Below are positions 1 to 8,643 of a DNA stretch of 64,000 bases, one piece after another (position 1 is the first letter of the stretch; the number at the start of each line of letters is the position of its first letter). A program made the position numbers and the translations under genes. Under the pieces are notes generated by a model, which saw only the letters and a program-made list of their open reading frames with translations, was not told the DNA's origin and made no database searches. The stretch covers positions 1 to 64,000 of the forward strand of contig DASYRE010000036.1 in NCBI GenBank assembly GCA_036004685.1. The letters are read 5' to 3'. The stretch is from Candidatus Polarisedimenticolia bacterium. Lineage in GTDB: Bacteria > Acidobacteriota > Polarisedimenticolia > Gp22-AA2 > AA152.

Positions 1-408
1 AGTCGTTCGCCACGCCTCGCCCGCTTGGCTCGAAGCGAGATCATCAACACGATCTTGACGGATAGGACTCATCGGGACTCCGAGATCATGCTGGAGAGAA
101 GAGGAACTCTCTCAAATCGCTATTGTTCCGCAGCCTGCTAATCAGCCTCTACGGTACGGTCTTGCGGATCAAGATGGTGTTAAGAATGGACTCGGTCGTA
201 TCAAGAGAGGGTCAAGATTCGGATGCAAAGGCTCGCCCGGAGACCGAATCAGGTGACTGGTGCCACAAGGCTCAGAGTCTCTTGAAGCTGATAGGAATGG
301 CATGATGCCAATTGGCGCCGCAGCAGATGGCGTTCGCCATGCCTTGGGACAACTAGGTCGGGGGGAGAGCGCCTTGCAGAATGAGCGGGGAAACGGTAGA
401 TTATCGTC
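1..408. other. Left-edge region without a supported gene
   Basis: No reading frame here has a recognisable product, a signal peptide or a good ribosome binding site. A 60-codon frame at 123-305 exists, but most of it lies over an 80-bp repeat that is also found at the far end of the kdp operon, so I do not call it a gene. The stretch probably carries the promoter of the small Cys-rich protein that starts at 409. Confidence 0.5.
141..220 (+). repeat. 80-bp direct repeat, left copy
   Basis: Aligned by eye without gaps, this matches 12672-12751 in the same orientation at 70 of 80 positions. The longest identical blocks are CCTCTACGGTACGGTCTT and GGGTCAAGATTC. The flanking bases on both sides do not match. 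The two copies bracket the metal-protein genes and the whole kdp operon, as expected for recombination scars or remnants of one mobile element. No transposase is visible in either copy. Confidence 0.75.
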
Positions 409-786
409 ATGCGACTGAGAAAGGCTTTCATCGCCGTTCTGACCGCCGTTGGTCTACTGATGGCGGCGGGGGTGTCGATGCTCTGTACACCCGCCGGGCA
501 CGGCGCCATGCCGTGCTGCAAGACAGTTCAGCCATGTGCGCAGGGCATGAAGATGGCAGATTGCTGCAGGTTTGTGCCGAATCTGCCCGGAAGCCAGCCC
601 GCCGGCCCGGCGACCCTCTTCACCGCGAAGGATTCGCGAGATCATGGGAAGCCTGCTCTCCTGGCCATCGCCACGTGGACCTCGGCCCAGGTTGAAGAGG
701 TCTTCGAAGACTCCTCGTCTCTTCTTTTCTCACCGCCCGCAGCTTCCGTCCCGATCTTCCTCCGGAACAGCTCTCTAATTCGCTGA
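409..786 (+). CDS. Small secreted Cys-rich protein, possibly metal-binding
   Basis: This 125-aa protein begins with a basic n-region and a hydrophobic stretch (about residues 5-25), which reads as a signal peptide or membrane anchor. Immediately after it is a compact cluster of paired and single cysteines with methionines: MPCCK, then PCAQGMKMADCCR. Such Cys/Met clusters in small exported proteins are often found beside copper- or mercury-handling genes, and the next gene encodes a His/Met-rich exported protein. A metal role is therefore inferred from composition and neighbour, not from a named family. The upstream Shine-Dalgarno is weak. The base composition is more A/T-rich than the right half of the window. 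Confidence 0.6.
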   Translation: MRLRKAFIAVLTAVGLLMAAGVSMLCTPAGHGAMPCCKTVQPCAQGMKMADCCRFVPNLPGSQPAGPATLFTAKDSRDHGKPALLAIATWTSAQVEEVFEDSSSLLFSPPAASVPIFLRNSSLIR

Positions 787-892
787 AACCCTTTCCTCGC
801 CTCTGGCTTCTCCAGCCAGTCTCTTCCATCTTTTTCATTTTCATTGCGTCGATCCGGCCCGCGTGATCAAGCGGGTCGAGAGGAGAGAGAGC

Positions 893-2254
893 GTGTGGAA
901 GACAACTCGGACTATTGTGGCCAACTCGCTGCTGATTCTTTCGTTCTGCGAAGCTACAGCCCAGGAACATCGCCATGGAAAGAAGCCTGAGCCCCCCAAG
1001 AAGCAAGGGGCGCATCAACACACACCAAGCGATGTCCACGATGAACACGCTATGGCGATGACGTCCGGACCCCTGGGCATTCCGGAAACACGGAACGCTT
1101 CCGGAACCGCCTGGCAGCCGGATTCCACGCCGATGCACGGGGTGCACTTTACTCGCGGCTCCTGGTCGATCATGGCCCACGAGAATTTTTTTGCGGGTTA
1201 TGACTATCAAGGCAGCGATCGAGGGGATTCGGAGTGGACGGCTCCAAACTGGGGAATGCTCATGGAGAAGCGGTCCGTCGGGAGAGGCGAACTGATGTTC
1301 CGTCAGATGCTCAGCCTCGATCCGGTGACCATGGGGTCGAACGGCTATCCTCTGCTACTGCAGACGGGCGAAAGCCTGCGAGGGTTACCGCTGCACGACC
1401 GGCAGCATCCGCACGATCTTTTCATGGAAATCGCGGCGGTCTATACCCATCCGCTGTCTGAATCGATGGCTTTCCAGCTCTATCTCGCGCCGGCCGGAGA
1501 GCCCGCTCTCGGACCGGTCGCCTTTCCTCATCGCCTCTCGGCTGCCTCCGACCCGCTCGCCTCGCTCAGCCACCACTGGCAGGACTCCAGCCATATCAGC
1601 TTTGGTGTCCTCACAGCGGGCCTCATGACTCGAAAGCTCAAACTCGAAAGCTCCTGGTTCAACGGGAGGGAACCCGACGAACATCGCTACGATTTCGATC
1701 TCCGTCGGCCCGATTCCTATTCCGGGCGCCTCTGGTTCAATCCCTCCGAAGCCTGGAGCCTACAGGTTTCTTATGGTTACCTCGCCAGCCCCGAAGAGCT
1801 TCAGCCCGACGAGAGCCTGCACCGTTTCACCACATCAGCGGCTTACAACCTGCCCGTGGGTCCCTCGGGAGTTCTGGCGACCACCGCTGTAATGGGCAGG
1901 AACCATCCTTCGAAAGGACCGGAAACATCGTCCTGGCTGCTGGAAGCCAATTACGAAACCAATGGCCGCAGCGTTCTCTTCGGACGCGCTGAATACGTCG
2001 AGAAGACGGGCGAAGACCTCGTGCTTTCGACTGCATTCGAGCCGGAGGTCTTCAAGATCAAGAGTCTGGTTGCCGGTTACGTCTTCCGAGTCACGAACAC
2101 ACCGACCCTCGTTCTGGGGCTTGGTGCACGGGCTTCCGTCAGTTTTATTGGAAGCGACCTCGAACCATTCTACGGAACCAGAAACCCTTCCGGGTACATG
2201 GTATTTCTCCAAATCCATCCCACTGCAATGAAGAGGCATGCAATGAAGATGTGA
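893..2254 (+). CDS. His/Met-rich outer-membrane-like protein, probable metal resistance
   Basis: I start this at GTG 893 because a purine-rich GAGAGGAGAGAGAG lies just upstream and a normal signal peptide (VWKTTRTIVANSLLILSF, cut near ATAQ) follows. A GTG at 863 would place charged residues before the signal. The mature N-terminus has an EHRHGKK / HQHTPSDVHDEHAMAM segment, and the C-terminus ends in PTAMKRHAMKM; both are plausible metal-chelating tails. The body, of about 400 residues, alternates aromatic and polar residues with repeated short strands, as in an outer-membrane beta barrel. The family is often annotated only as hypothetical near copper/silver genes. Its partner is probably the Cys-rich protein just upstream, about 107 bp away. 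Function is inferred. Confidence 0.65.
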   Translation: MWKTTRTIVANSLLILSFCEATAQEHRHGKKPEPPKKQGAHQHTPSDVHDEHAMAMTSGPLGIPETRNASGTAWQPDSTPMHGVHFTRGSWSIMAHENFFAGYDYQGSDRGDSEWTAPNWGMLMEKRSVGRGELMFRQMLSLDPVTMGSNGYPLLLQTGESLRGLPLHDRQHPHDLFMEIAAVYTHPLSESMAFQLYLAPAGEPALGPVAFPHRLSAASDPLASLSHHWQDSSHISFGVLTAGLMTRKLKLESSWFNGREPDEHRYDFDLRRPDSYSGRLWFNPSEAWSLQVSYGYLASPEELQPDESLHRFTTSAAYNLPVGPSGVLATTAVMGRNHPSKGPETSSWLLEANYETNGRSVLFGRAEYVEKTGEDLVLSTAFEPEVFKIKSLVAGYVFRVTNTPTLVLGLGARASVSFIGSDLEPFYGTRNPSGYMVFLQIHPTAMKRHAMKM

Positions 2255-2538
2255 AGGAAGAGCAGATTCTAAGGCAGTCATCTCGAGCCAGCACTCAGAG
2301 ATGTTGAGAGGAGCTTGGAGGTGTGATGCGCAGGAAACCTTCGGTCCCTGAGACGTTCTCCTGGAGCCGGTTCCTCGGTATCATCTTGTCGATTGCAAGG
2401 CTGTTTCTGCTTCGGAGATAGAAAATTTACCCGTCTATCGAAATGGACTGCGGCTCGATGTCAAACCGTTGTTGCCTCAAACGGCCGGTGCTATATTCCA
2501 TGCCATCCCGCACGCTCCGATTTCACAGGAGACGTTCC

Positions 2539-3549
2539 ATGAAAGCCTCCCGTTCCTTCAGTCTCTTCTCCCCTCGATCCTCGCCTTCCATCTTCTTCAT
2601 CGTCTCTCTCGCCTTCGCCCTGATGGGGGCCGTCTCCGAGGCGGCGGCTCAAACCGATGCCTTATCAACCACGATTTACCGTCTAGGGAAGACCGGCACT
2701 TTCCAGCGAGGGTGCTTCCCTCCCTGCTTGTGTCCGGTCATGGAGAGCGGCTCCGAAAGGGGGACCTTCGCCCTGACGTTCAGCGGGTCGGACGGCCTCT
2801 TCAACACGTACCGTGTCAGCGAAGTGAACTGGACGGTTTCGCTTCCCGGCGGTGAGGTGCGCGTCACCGGCTCCGGGACCTATCGGGTCGGAGGCGAGTT
2901 CGCGGTCCAGCACCAGCTCGAGCTGGACCTCAAGGTGGGTGACAATCCGGTGGAGCATTTCGACAGCGGCTTAGTGGCCGGCGGCGGAGGCTTTCCCAGA
3001 ATCGACATCACCATTTCCGTTCACGGGCAAGTTTGCTTTGACACGGTCATCCACGTCGATGCCTCTCCGGTGCCCCAGGCGGAGATTCAGGCCTACCGCG
3101 TCCTGCCGGAAAGCTCATTCCAACGCGGCTGTTTCGGAATGTGCGACTGCCCGGTGACCGAACAGGGCTTGCGGGGCAGCTTCTCCCTGGTGCCCGTCGA
3201 CCAGAACCCGCTCTTCACCGAGTATTCCGTCGTGCAGGTGAAATGGCTGGTTGGTCCGCTTCCCGCCGACGTGACATCCTCGGGTATTCCGGTAAGGGGC
3301 TTCGGCACCTACCGAGTGGGAGGGGAAGTCGCCGTCCAGCACCAGATGGGGCTCGATCTGACGGTCGGCACGGAGGCTTCCGCGTTTTTCGACAGTGGCC
3401 TGGTTTCCGGAGGGAGCAACTTCCCGCGGATCGACATCCAGATCGCCAACGAAGCGAACAGCTGCGTCTCGACGGTCATCGAGCTGCACGCCAAGCCGGC
3501 GAAGCTCTCCCCGGCGTCGCCCTCTTTGACCACCGAGCCTCGCTACTGA
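2539..3549 (+). CDS. Secreted protein with two tandem copies of a Cys-rich domain
   Basis: The start is set at ATG 2539, which has AGGAG seven bases upstream and begins a signal peptide ending near SEAAAQ. An in-frame ATG at 2443 would add 32 unlikely residues. The mature 300 residues consist of two homologous halves of about 135 residues. Each begins FQRGCF-xx-C-x-CPV, passes through GTYRVGGE, AVQHQ and LDL, then FDSGLV, GG, FPRIDI, and closes with a further Cys followed by a TVI strand. The conserved cysteines in each half suggest disulfides in an exported beta-rich domain. I cannot name the family. There is no membrane anchor beyond the signal. It stands alone, convergent with kdpE. Confidence 0.7.
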   Translation: MKASRSFSLFSPRSSPSIFFIVSLAFALMGAVSEAAAQTDALSTTIYRLGKTGTFQRGCFPPCLCPVMESGSERGTFALTFSGSDGLFNTYRVSEVNWTVSLPGGEVRVTGSGTYRVGGEFAVQHQLELDLKVGDNPVEHFDSGLVAGGGGFPRIDITISVHGQVCFDTVIHVDASPVPQAEIQAYRVLPESSFQRGCFGMCDCPVTEQGLRGSFSLVPVDQNPLFTEYSVVQVKWLVGPLPADVTSSGIPVRGFGTYRVGGEVAVQHQMGLDLTVGTEASAFFDSGLVSGGSNFPRIDIQIANEANSCVSTVIELHAKPAKLSPASPSLTTEPRY

Positions 3550-3639
3550 ACCTGGAGAGGCGACTCAGGATCGCTTGTTCGGGCGGTCGGGTATGGCCAT
3601 GATTTCCTCGGCAGCGCATGAGGGAGAGGTGTCGCAGTC

Positions 3640-4341
3640 CTACTTCGGTCCGCGCAGGCGGTAACCGACGCCGGGCTCGGTGAGAAGGAGCTTCGGGCGC
3701 GCCGGGTTGGACTCGATCTTCCGGCGGAGCTGGGCCATGTAGACTCGAAGGTAGTGCGCTTGGCCGGTGTAGGCCGGCCCCCAAACGTCCTTCAAGATCT
3801 GTCGGTGAGTAAGGACCCGGTCGACATTCCGGGCCAGCAGGACCAGAAGGCGATATTCGATGGGCGTCAGATGGAGCTCGGTCTCGTCGAGCAGGACGCG
3901 GCGGCGCGTGACGTCGATTCGTAAGGGACCCGCATCGACAACCGGCTCGGCGGCCGGAACGCCGGTCTGGAGAGCGTGCCGCAAGGCCACCCGGATCCGT
4001 GCCAAGAGCTCCCCGACGCCGAACGGCTTCGTCAGGTAGTCGTCGGCACCCGCGTCCAAGGCCTCGACTTTGTCCGCCTCGCGACCCCGGGCGGAGATGA
4101 CGATGATCGGGGTGCGGGCCCACTCTCGGATCTCACGGGTGAGCTGGATGCCGTCGCCGTCAGGCAATCCCAGGTCGAGCAAGATCAGCTCTGGATGATG
4201 GCTGGTGGTCAGCGCCACGCCTTCCCGGGCAGTTCCAGCCTCCAGGACCCTGAACCCGTTGGAGCCGAGGGAGGCGCGGAGGAATCGCCGCATCTGAGGC
4301 TCATCTTCGACAACCAGGAGAAGAGGCTTCGTCTCGTTCAA
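3640..4341 (-). CDS. kdpE: KdpE response regulator
   Basis: This 233-aa OmpR-family regulator receives phosphate from KdpD and activates transcription of the kdp pump genes when potassium is scarce. The receiver domain covers residues 1-120, with the acidic pocket at VEDE, phospho-acceptor Asp56 in LILLDLGLPDG and the conserved Lys105 in YLTKPF. The winged-helix DNA-binding domain covers about 135-230 and includes the typical LTPIEYRLL and GVGYRLR signatures. Its ATG overlaps the kdpD stop codon by four bases, so the two are translationally coupled. Length and motifs are normal for the family. Confidence 0.96.
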   Translation of the reverse strand: MNETKPLLLVVEDEPQMRRFLRASLGSNGFRVLEAGTAREGVALTTSHHPELILLDLGLPDGDGIQLTREIREWARTPIIVISARGREADKVEALDAGADDYLTKPFGVGELLARIRVALRHALQTGVPAAEPVVDAGPLRIDVTRRRVLLDETELHLTPIEYRLLVLLARNVDRVLTHRQILKDVWGPAYTGQAHYLRVYMAQLRRKIESNPARPKLLLTEPGVGYRLRGPK

Positions 4342-7064
4342 GGCCCACTCGCCTCACCGGGCGGCGCGAGTACGGCAGCCTCCGGCATGGAGGGCGCGGT
4401 GCCCGTTTGGGGTAACGTCATCCGGAACACGGCTCCGCCGCCGGCCCGGTTCTCGGCGGTCAGGGTTCCACCGTGCGCCTGGACGATGCCTCTGGCAATG
4501 GCGAGCCCGAGTCCCGTGCCCCTTGCCCCGGTCTGCGGTCCGCGGTGGAACTTCTCGAAGATCTGAGATTCGCTTCCGGGCGGAAGGCCTGGGCCCCGAT
4601 CCGACACATCCACCTCTACGGCGTCGTCGCTGTTCCGGGCTCGGATCTCGATCGGGCTGCCGGCCGGCGTGTGCTTCACCGCGTTTTCCAATAGGTTCAC
4701 GAACGCCTGCTCGAGGAGGACGGGATCGGCGGATAGAAGCGGGAGGCCGTCGGGCACCTCGGTGGACACCTCCCGGCCCTCGAGCTTCCGATCCAGACGC
4801 GTGAGCGCGGAGCCGACTATCTCCTCGAGAGGCACCCACTCGCGCTTGGGCTCCAGAGTGCCCGACTCGAGCCGGGTCATGTCGAGCAGGTTCCCGACGA
4901 GACGCTCGAGCCGCTCCGCTTCTTCGCAAAGGGTATCCAGCAGCTCGGCGCGCTCGGTCGCGTCGAGTCCCTCCGACTCGTCGCGTAGCGTCGTCGCCGC
5001 GCCGGTGATGGCCCCGAGGGGCGTGCGGAGGTCGTGCGAGACGGCGCTCAAGAGCGAGCTGCGCATCTCTTCGGTCCGGGCCCGAAGCGCCACACTCTTG
5101 GCTTCCTCGGCGAGGCGGGCCCGTTCCAGGGCCAAGGCGATCTGGCGGACCAGAGCCTCGAGGAAGTGTCGCTGCTCCGCTTGTTGGAGCGCCGGCTGAT
5201 CGGAGGCGACAGCGAGAACACCCAAGGCGCTGGCCGAAGCCTGGATCGGAATACAGGTGAGGCGGGCGCCCGGCAGGGTATCCGTGCCGGGACCTGCCGG
5301 GCGACCGTGTTCCAGAACCCATCGGGCCACACCCAGCTCCGGCACGTCCAGGGGAAGCGGGGAGCCTGCCTTCGCCTTCAACTCGAGGTTCCCGGCATTG
5401 CCCGGCAGCAGGATGGCGGCGCCGCCCCCGAAGATCTCGGCCGCATGCCGCGCCGCCGCCTCCGCCACCTGCTTATCGTCCAGGGCCGACCCGAGGTCGC
5501 GGCTGACGTTGTAGAGCACCCGGGTGCGCTCCTCGCGCAAGCGGGCTTCTTGCTCCTGGCGGCGGACGCGCAGCGTCAGCTCGCTGATCACCAAACCTAC
5601 GGCGAACATCATGCCGAACGTCAAGATATGTCGCGTGTCGCCCACGTCGAACGTCAGATAAGGGGGAACGAAGAAGAAATCGAAGAGCCCGACCGAAAGG
5701 GCGGCGGCGAGGACCGATGGGCCGCGACCGAAGCGGATCGCCGCGATCATGATTACCAGGAGGTAGAGCATTACTAGGTCGGGCAGCGCCAGAAACGTCC
5801 GGACTAAGCCCGCGGCTCCGGTCGCCAGAGCGACCAGAACCGTGGCCCAGGCGTAGGCGGGCCAGCCGGCCCGAAAGACCGTCTCGGTCCCCCCGGCGGG
5901 GCGTTCCTCCGCCGTTTTCTCTTCTCCGGCGATCACGTGAACGTCGATCTCGCCGCTTCCCCGCACCACCTCGTCGAGAACCGAGCCGAAGAGGACGTCC
6001 CGAAGCCGGGAGTGCGTGGGTTTCCCGATAAGGATGCGGGTGACGTTGTTTCGACGCGCGTATTCGAGGAGAACTTCGCTCACGCTCCCTCCGGAGAGTC
6101 GGATCACCTCCCCGCCCAGGGTCTCGGCGAGCCGGAGGTGGCTCTCCAAGCGCTCCCGGTCGGCGGAAGCGAGGGGGCCGGCGGCGGTCGTTTCGACATG
6201 GGCCACGGTCCATGGAGCCCGCAGCCCCGCCGCCATGAGGCGGCCCTTGCGGACCAGTCGCGAGGAGGACGCGCTGGGCCCGACGCACACCAGGATCCGT
6301 TCGGCAGCCGGCCAGGTCTGTCGGATGTCGTGCTCCTGGCGGTAGGCCTGGACGTCGGCATCGACGCGCTCAGCCGTGCGTCGCAACGCCAGCTCGCGCA
6401 GCGTCAGCAAATTGCCGCGCTGGAAGAAATGCTCCGCCGCTCGCGCGGCCTGCTCGGGAAGATAGACCTTTCCTTCGTGCAGGCGCTCCAGCAATTCCTC
6501 GGGCGTCAGGTCGATGAGCTCGATGTCGTCGGCCCGATCGATCACCGCGTCGGGGACCGTCTCGCGGACCCGGATGGACGTGATCTGGGCGACGATGTCG
6601 TTGAGGCTCTCGATGTGTTGGACGTTGAGCGTTGTGTGGACTTCGATCCCGGCGTCGAGCAGCTCCAAGGCGTCCTGCCACCGCTTGGCGTGCCGCAGGC
6701 CCTCGGCATTGGTGTGGGCCAGCTCGTCCAGGAGCAGGATGCCGGGCTTTCGTTTCAGGGCCTCATCCAGGTCGAACTCCTCGATCTCGGCGCCCCGATA
6801 GGACACTCTCCGGCGGGGAAGGATTTCCAGCCCCTCCAGGAGGGCAGCCGTCTCGCACCTTCCGTGGGTATCGACATATCCGACGACGACTTCCTCCCCC
6901 GCCGCCTGAAGCTCCTGGGCCGACTCCAGCATCTTGTAGGTTTTGCCCACCCCGGGGGCGAACCCGAAGAAGATCTTGAGGCGGGTGCGCGACTGTCTCG
7001 TCTCCTCTGCTTTCACGCGGCGGAGGAGAGCGTCGGGATCGGGCCGTCCTGCGGGCGAAGTCAT
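4338..7064 (-). CDS. kdpD: KdpD potassium sensor histidine kinase
   Basis: This 908-aa membrane kinase senses potassium limitation or turgor and phosphorylates KdpE. In order it has the N-terminal KdpD domain with a P-loop GVGKT (residues 38-42) and Walker B LLDELAHTN (111-119), a universal-stress-like domain (about 255-375), four closely spaced membrane helices (about 400-490), a GAF-like region (about 515-650), the phospho-acceptor box SAVSHDLRTPLG (His near 675), and an ATPase domain with NLLENAVKHTP, DRGPGLPPG and GTGLGLAIA. All catalytic motifs are intact. It precedes kdpE with a four-base overlap and lies 122 bp after the barrel gene, so it is probably read from the same operon. Confidence 0.96.
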   Translation of the reverse strand: MTSPAGRPDPDALLRRVKAEETRQSRTRLKIFFGFAPGVGKTYKMLESAQELQAAGEEVVVGYVDTHGRCETAALLEGLEILPRRRVSYRGAEIEEFDLDEALKRKPGILLLDELAHTNAEGLRHAKRWQDALELLDAGIEVHTTLNVQHIESLNDIVAQITSIRVRETVPDAVIDRADDIELIDLTPEELLERLHEGKVYLPEQAARAAEHFFQRGNLLTLRELALRRTAERVDADVQAYRQEHDIRQTWPAAERILVCVGPSASSSRLVRKGRLMAAGLRAPWTVAHVETTAAGPLASADRERLESHLRLAETLGGEVIRLSGGSVSEVLLEYARRNNVTRILIGKPTHSRLRDVLFGSVLDEVVRGSGEIDVHVIAGEEKTAEERPAGGTETVFRAGWPAYAWATVLVALATGAAGLVRTFLALPDLVMLYLLVIMIAAIRFGRGPSVLAAALSVGLFDFFFVPPYLTFDVGDTRHILTFGMMFAVGLVISELTLRVRRQEQEARLREERTRVLYNVSRDLGSALDDKQVAEAAARHAAEIFGGGAAILLPGNAGNLELKAKAGSPLPLDVPELGVARWVLEHGRPAGPGTDTLPGARLTCIPIQASASALGVLAVASDQPALQQAEQRHFLEALVRQIALALERARLAEEAKSVALRARTEEMRSSLLSAVSHDLRTPLGAITGAATTLRDESEGLDATERAELLDTLCEEAERLERLVGNLLDMTRLESGTLEPKREWVPLEEIVGSALTRLDRKLEGREVSTEVPDGLPLLSADPVLLEQAFVNLLENAVKHTPAGSPIEIRARNSDDAVEVDVSDRGPGLPPGSESQIFEKFHRGPQTGARGTGLGLAIARGIVQAHGGTLTAENRAGGGAVFRMTLPQTGTAPSMPEAAVLAPPGEASGP

Positions 7065-7186
7065 GGATGGTGACTCATTTCAACACTATCCTAACAGGAT
7101 GAACAAACTCAGCGAGCCAACAATGTCTCCACCAAAGGTACCTCCTGTGTTGACCGGGCAGGCAACAGGATTCGACAAGACACCTA

Positions 7187-7924
7187 CTAAAACTTGATCC
7201 CGATCTCGAGTGTGACAAGATCGTTCTTGCCCTTGTTCGCGAAACCGTATCCCGCATAGGTAATGAACCGGCCGGCGGTCCAGATGAGCCCTGACGTCGC
7301 GTACGCCCCATCGCCGGAGAACCAGTCGGTCGCGAACACGAGCCCCTTCACGCCCGGGATCGGCTGCTCGAAGGTTGCCTGGGCTCCGAAGCGCCGGCGG
7401 TCCGTAAAGACCTCGCGGGTCGCGAAATACGTCCCGGCCGAAACCCGGGTCCCAGCCAGCGGCGCTTCAACGAAGCCGGCCATATAAGCAAAATTTCGCG
7501 CCTGGCCTGCCGTCTCGTTTCGCAATCCAATGCCGGCGTTGTCGCCGAGCAAGAGGCCTAAGGCGCCTCTGGCAGCGCTCTTTCCGAACTCCCGACGAAA
7601 AGGCCGCCACTTGATCGTCGCATCGATGAACGGCTGGCTAGCGTGGTGAAACTCCTGGGGGCCCACGTTAAAGCCCGCTTCCGCGTTGGAGCCTATGCCG
7701 AAGACGCCGCGGACGAAAAAGAAGCCGGGGCTGTCGCTCCCTGACCTCCTGGTCCTGAAATAATGATCGGTCTCGAAATAATGGGCTCCCGGCTCGAGCA
7801 CGTCTGGCGAGGGGATGTTGAAAATCGTCTGCTGGGCCTGGGCCTCGTGTGGGAAGACGGCGGGCAACACGGCCACCGCGAGGGGGATGAGAAGCGAACT
7901 CCAGCGTCGGCTTGTTCTGGCCAA
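7187..7924 (-). CDS. Outer-membrane beta-barrel protein inside the kdp operon
   Basis: This 245-aa exported protein begins with TTG, supported by a GGGAG five bases upstream; no other start is available in frame. A signal peptide (AVLPAVFPHEAQAQQ) is followed by about 220 residues of short alternating strands rich in Gly, Phe and Tyr. It ends in LEIGIKF, a classic C-terminal Phe signature of an outer-membrane barrel. It lies between kdpC and kdpD on the same strand, so it is likely co-expressed under potassium limitation. The obvious inference is an outer-membrane pore or accessory barrel for potassium entry. It could also be a stress-induced barrel with no transport role. It has no close relation to a named porin that I can recognise. 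Confidence 0.75.
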   Translation of the reverse strand: MARTSRRWSSLLIPLAVAVLPAVFPHEAQAQQTIFNIPSPDVLEPGAHYFETDHYFRTRRSGSDSPGFFFVRGVFGIGSNAEAGFNVGPQEFHHASQPFIDATIKWRPFRREFGKSAARGALGLLLGDNAGIGLRNETAGQARNFAYMAGFVEAPLAGTRVSAGTYFATREVFTDRRRFGAQATFEQPIPGVKGLVFATDWFSGDGAYATSGLIWTAGRFITYAGYGFANKGKNDLVTLEIGIKF

Positions 7925-8029
7925 GCAGGCTCCCGGGACGCGTGATGCCGATCGGATCGGGGTGTACCTTCGGTTCGCTTTTCCGCTCCTTGTCGGCTGA
8001 GGCGTCGGCCACCATTTCCTGCCGAGGCG

Positions 8030-8641
8030 CTATCGTCCCTTCAGCCGGCGGTCCTTGTCCACCGCTCTTCCAAAGAGGCTGTCCAGGGCCAGATTGAGGC
8101 GAAGGACGTTGACCCGCTGCTCGCCCAAGAGGCCCAGCGTCCGGTCCTCCACCAATTCGTGGACCAGCGCGCGTAGCCGGTCCTCCGGAAGGCGGCGTGC
8201 GCGGGCCACTCGGCCGACCTGACAGAGGGCAGCCGCCGGGGAGATGTGCGAGTCCAGGCCGCTCGCCGACGCGGTGACCAGATCGACCGGAATGAGACCC
8301 TTGAGCTCTGGATCGGCGGCCCGCAGTACCTGGATCCGGCCGCGGACGGCATCTCTCCACGCCGGATTGGTCGGACCCAGGTTCGAACCGGCGGAGGAAG
8401 CGGCGTCATAAGGAACGGGAGCCGTGGCGGAAGGCCGGCTCCAGAAGTAGCGCGCCTCCGAGAAAGGCTGACCAATCAGATCCGATCCAAGGATCTTATC
8501 GCCGTCTCTCAGGAGGCTGCCGTTCGCCTGGCGCGGGAAAAGGAGCTGCGCCAGTCCGGTGAATGCAACCGGATACGCCACTCCGGTGAGGAGGGTCAGG
8601 AGGAAGAATACCGAGATGGCGGGCCGGACGATTTCCTTCAC
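8030..8641 (-). CDS. kdpC: KdpC, potassium-transporting ATPase subunit C
   Basis: This 203-aa single-pass inner-membrane subunit stabilises the KdpFABC complex and increases its affinity for nucleotide. The N-terminal helix (about residues 8-30, ISVFFLLTLLTGVAYPV) is followed by the family signatures GSLL, GSDLIGQPF, YFWSRPSAT, SAGSNLGPTNP, and near the end DLVTASASGLDSHISP, VARAR and VNVLRLNLALD. The gene starts three bases after the kdpB stop. The length is slightly above the E. coli protein. No key segment is missing. Confidence 0.97.
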   Translation of the reverse strand: MKEIVRPAISVFFLLTLLTGVAYPVAFTGLAQLLFPRQANGSLLRDGDKILGSDLIGQPFSEARYFWSRPSATAPVPYDAASSAGSNLGPTNPAWRDAVRGRIQVLRAADPELKGLIPVDLVTASASGLDSHISPAAALCQVGRVARARRLPEDRLRALVHELVEDRTLGLLGEQRVNVLRLNLALDSLFGRAVDKDRRLKGR

Positions 8642-8643
8642 AG

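Noticed and set aside
123-305. 60-codon plus-strand frame at the left edge
   Set aside because: Much of it lies inside the 80-bp direct repeat, and it has no product-like features.
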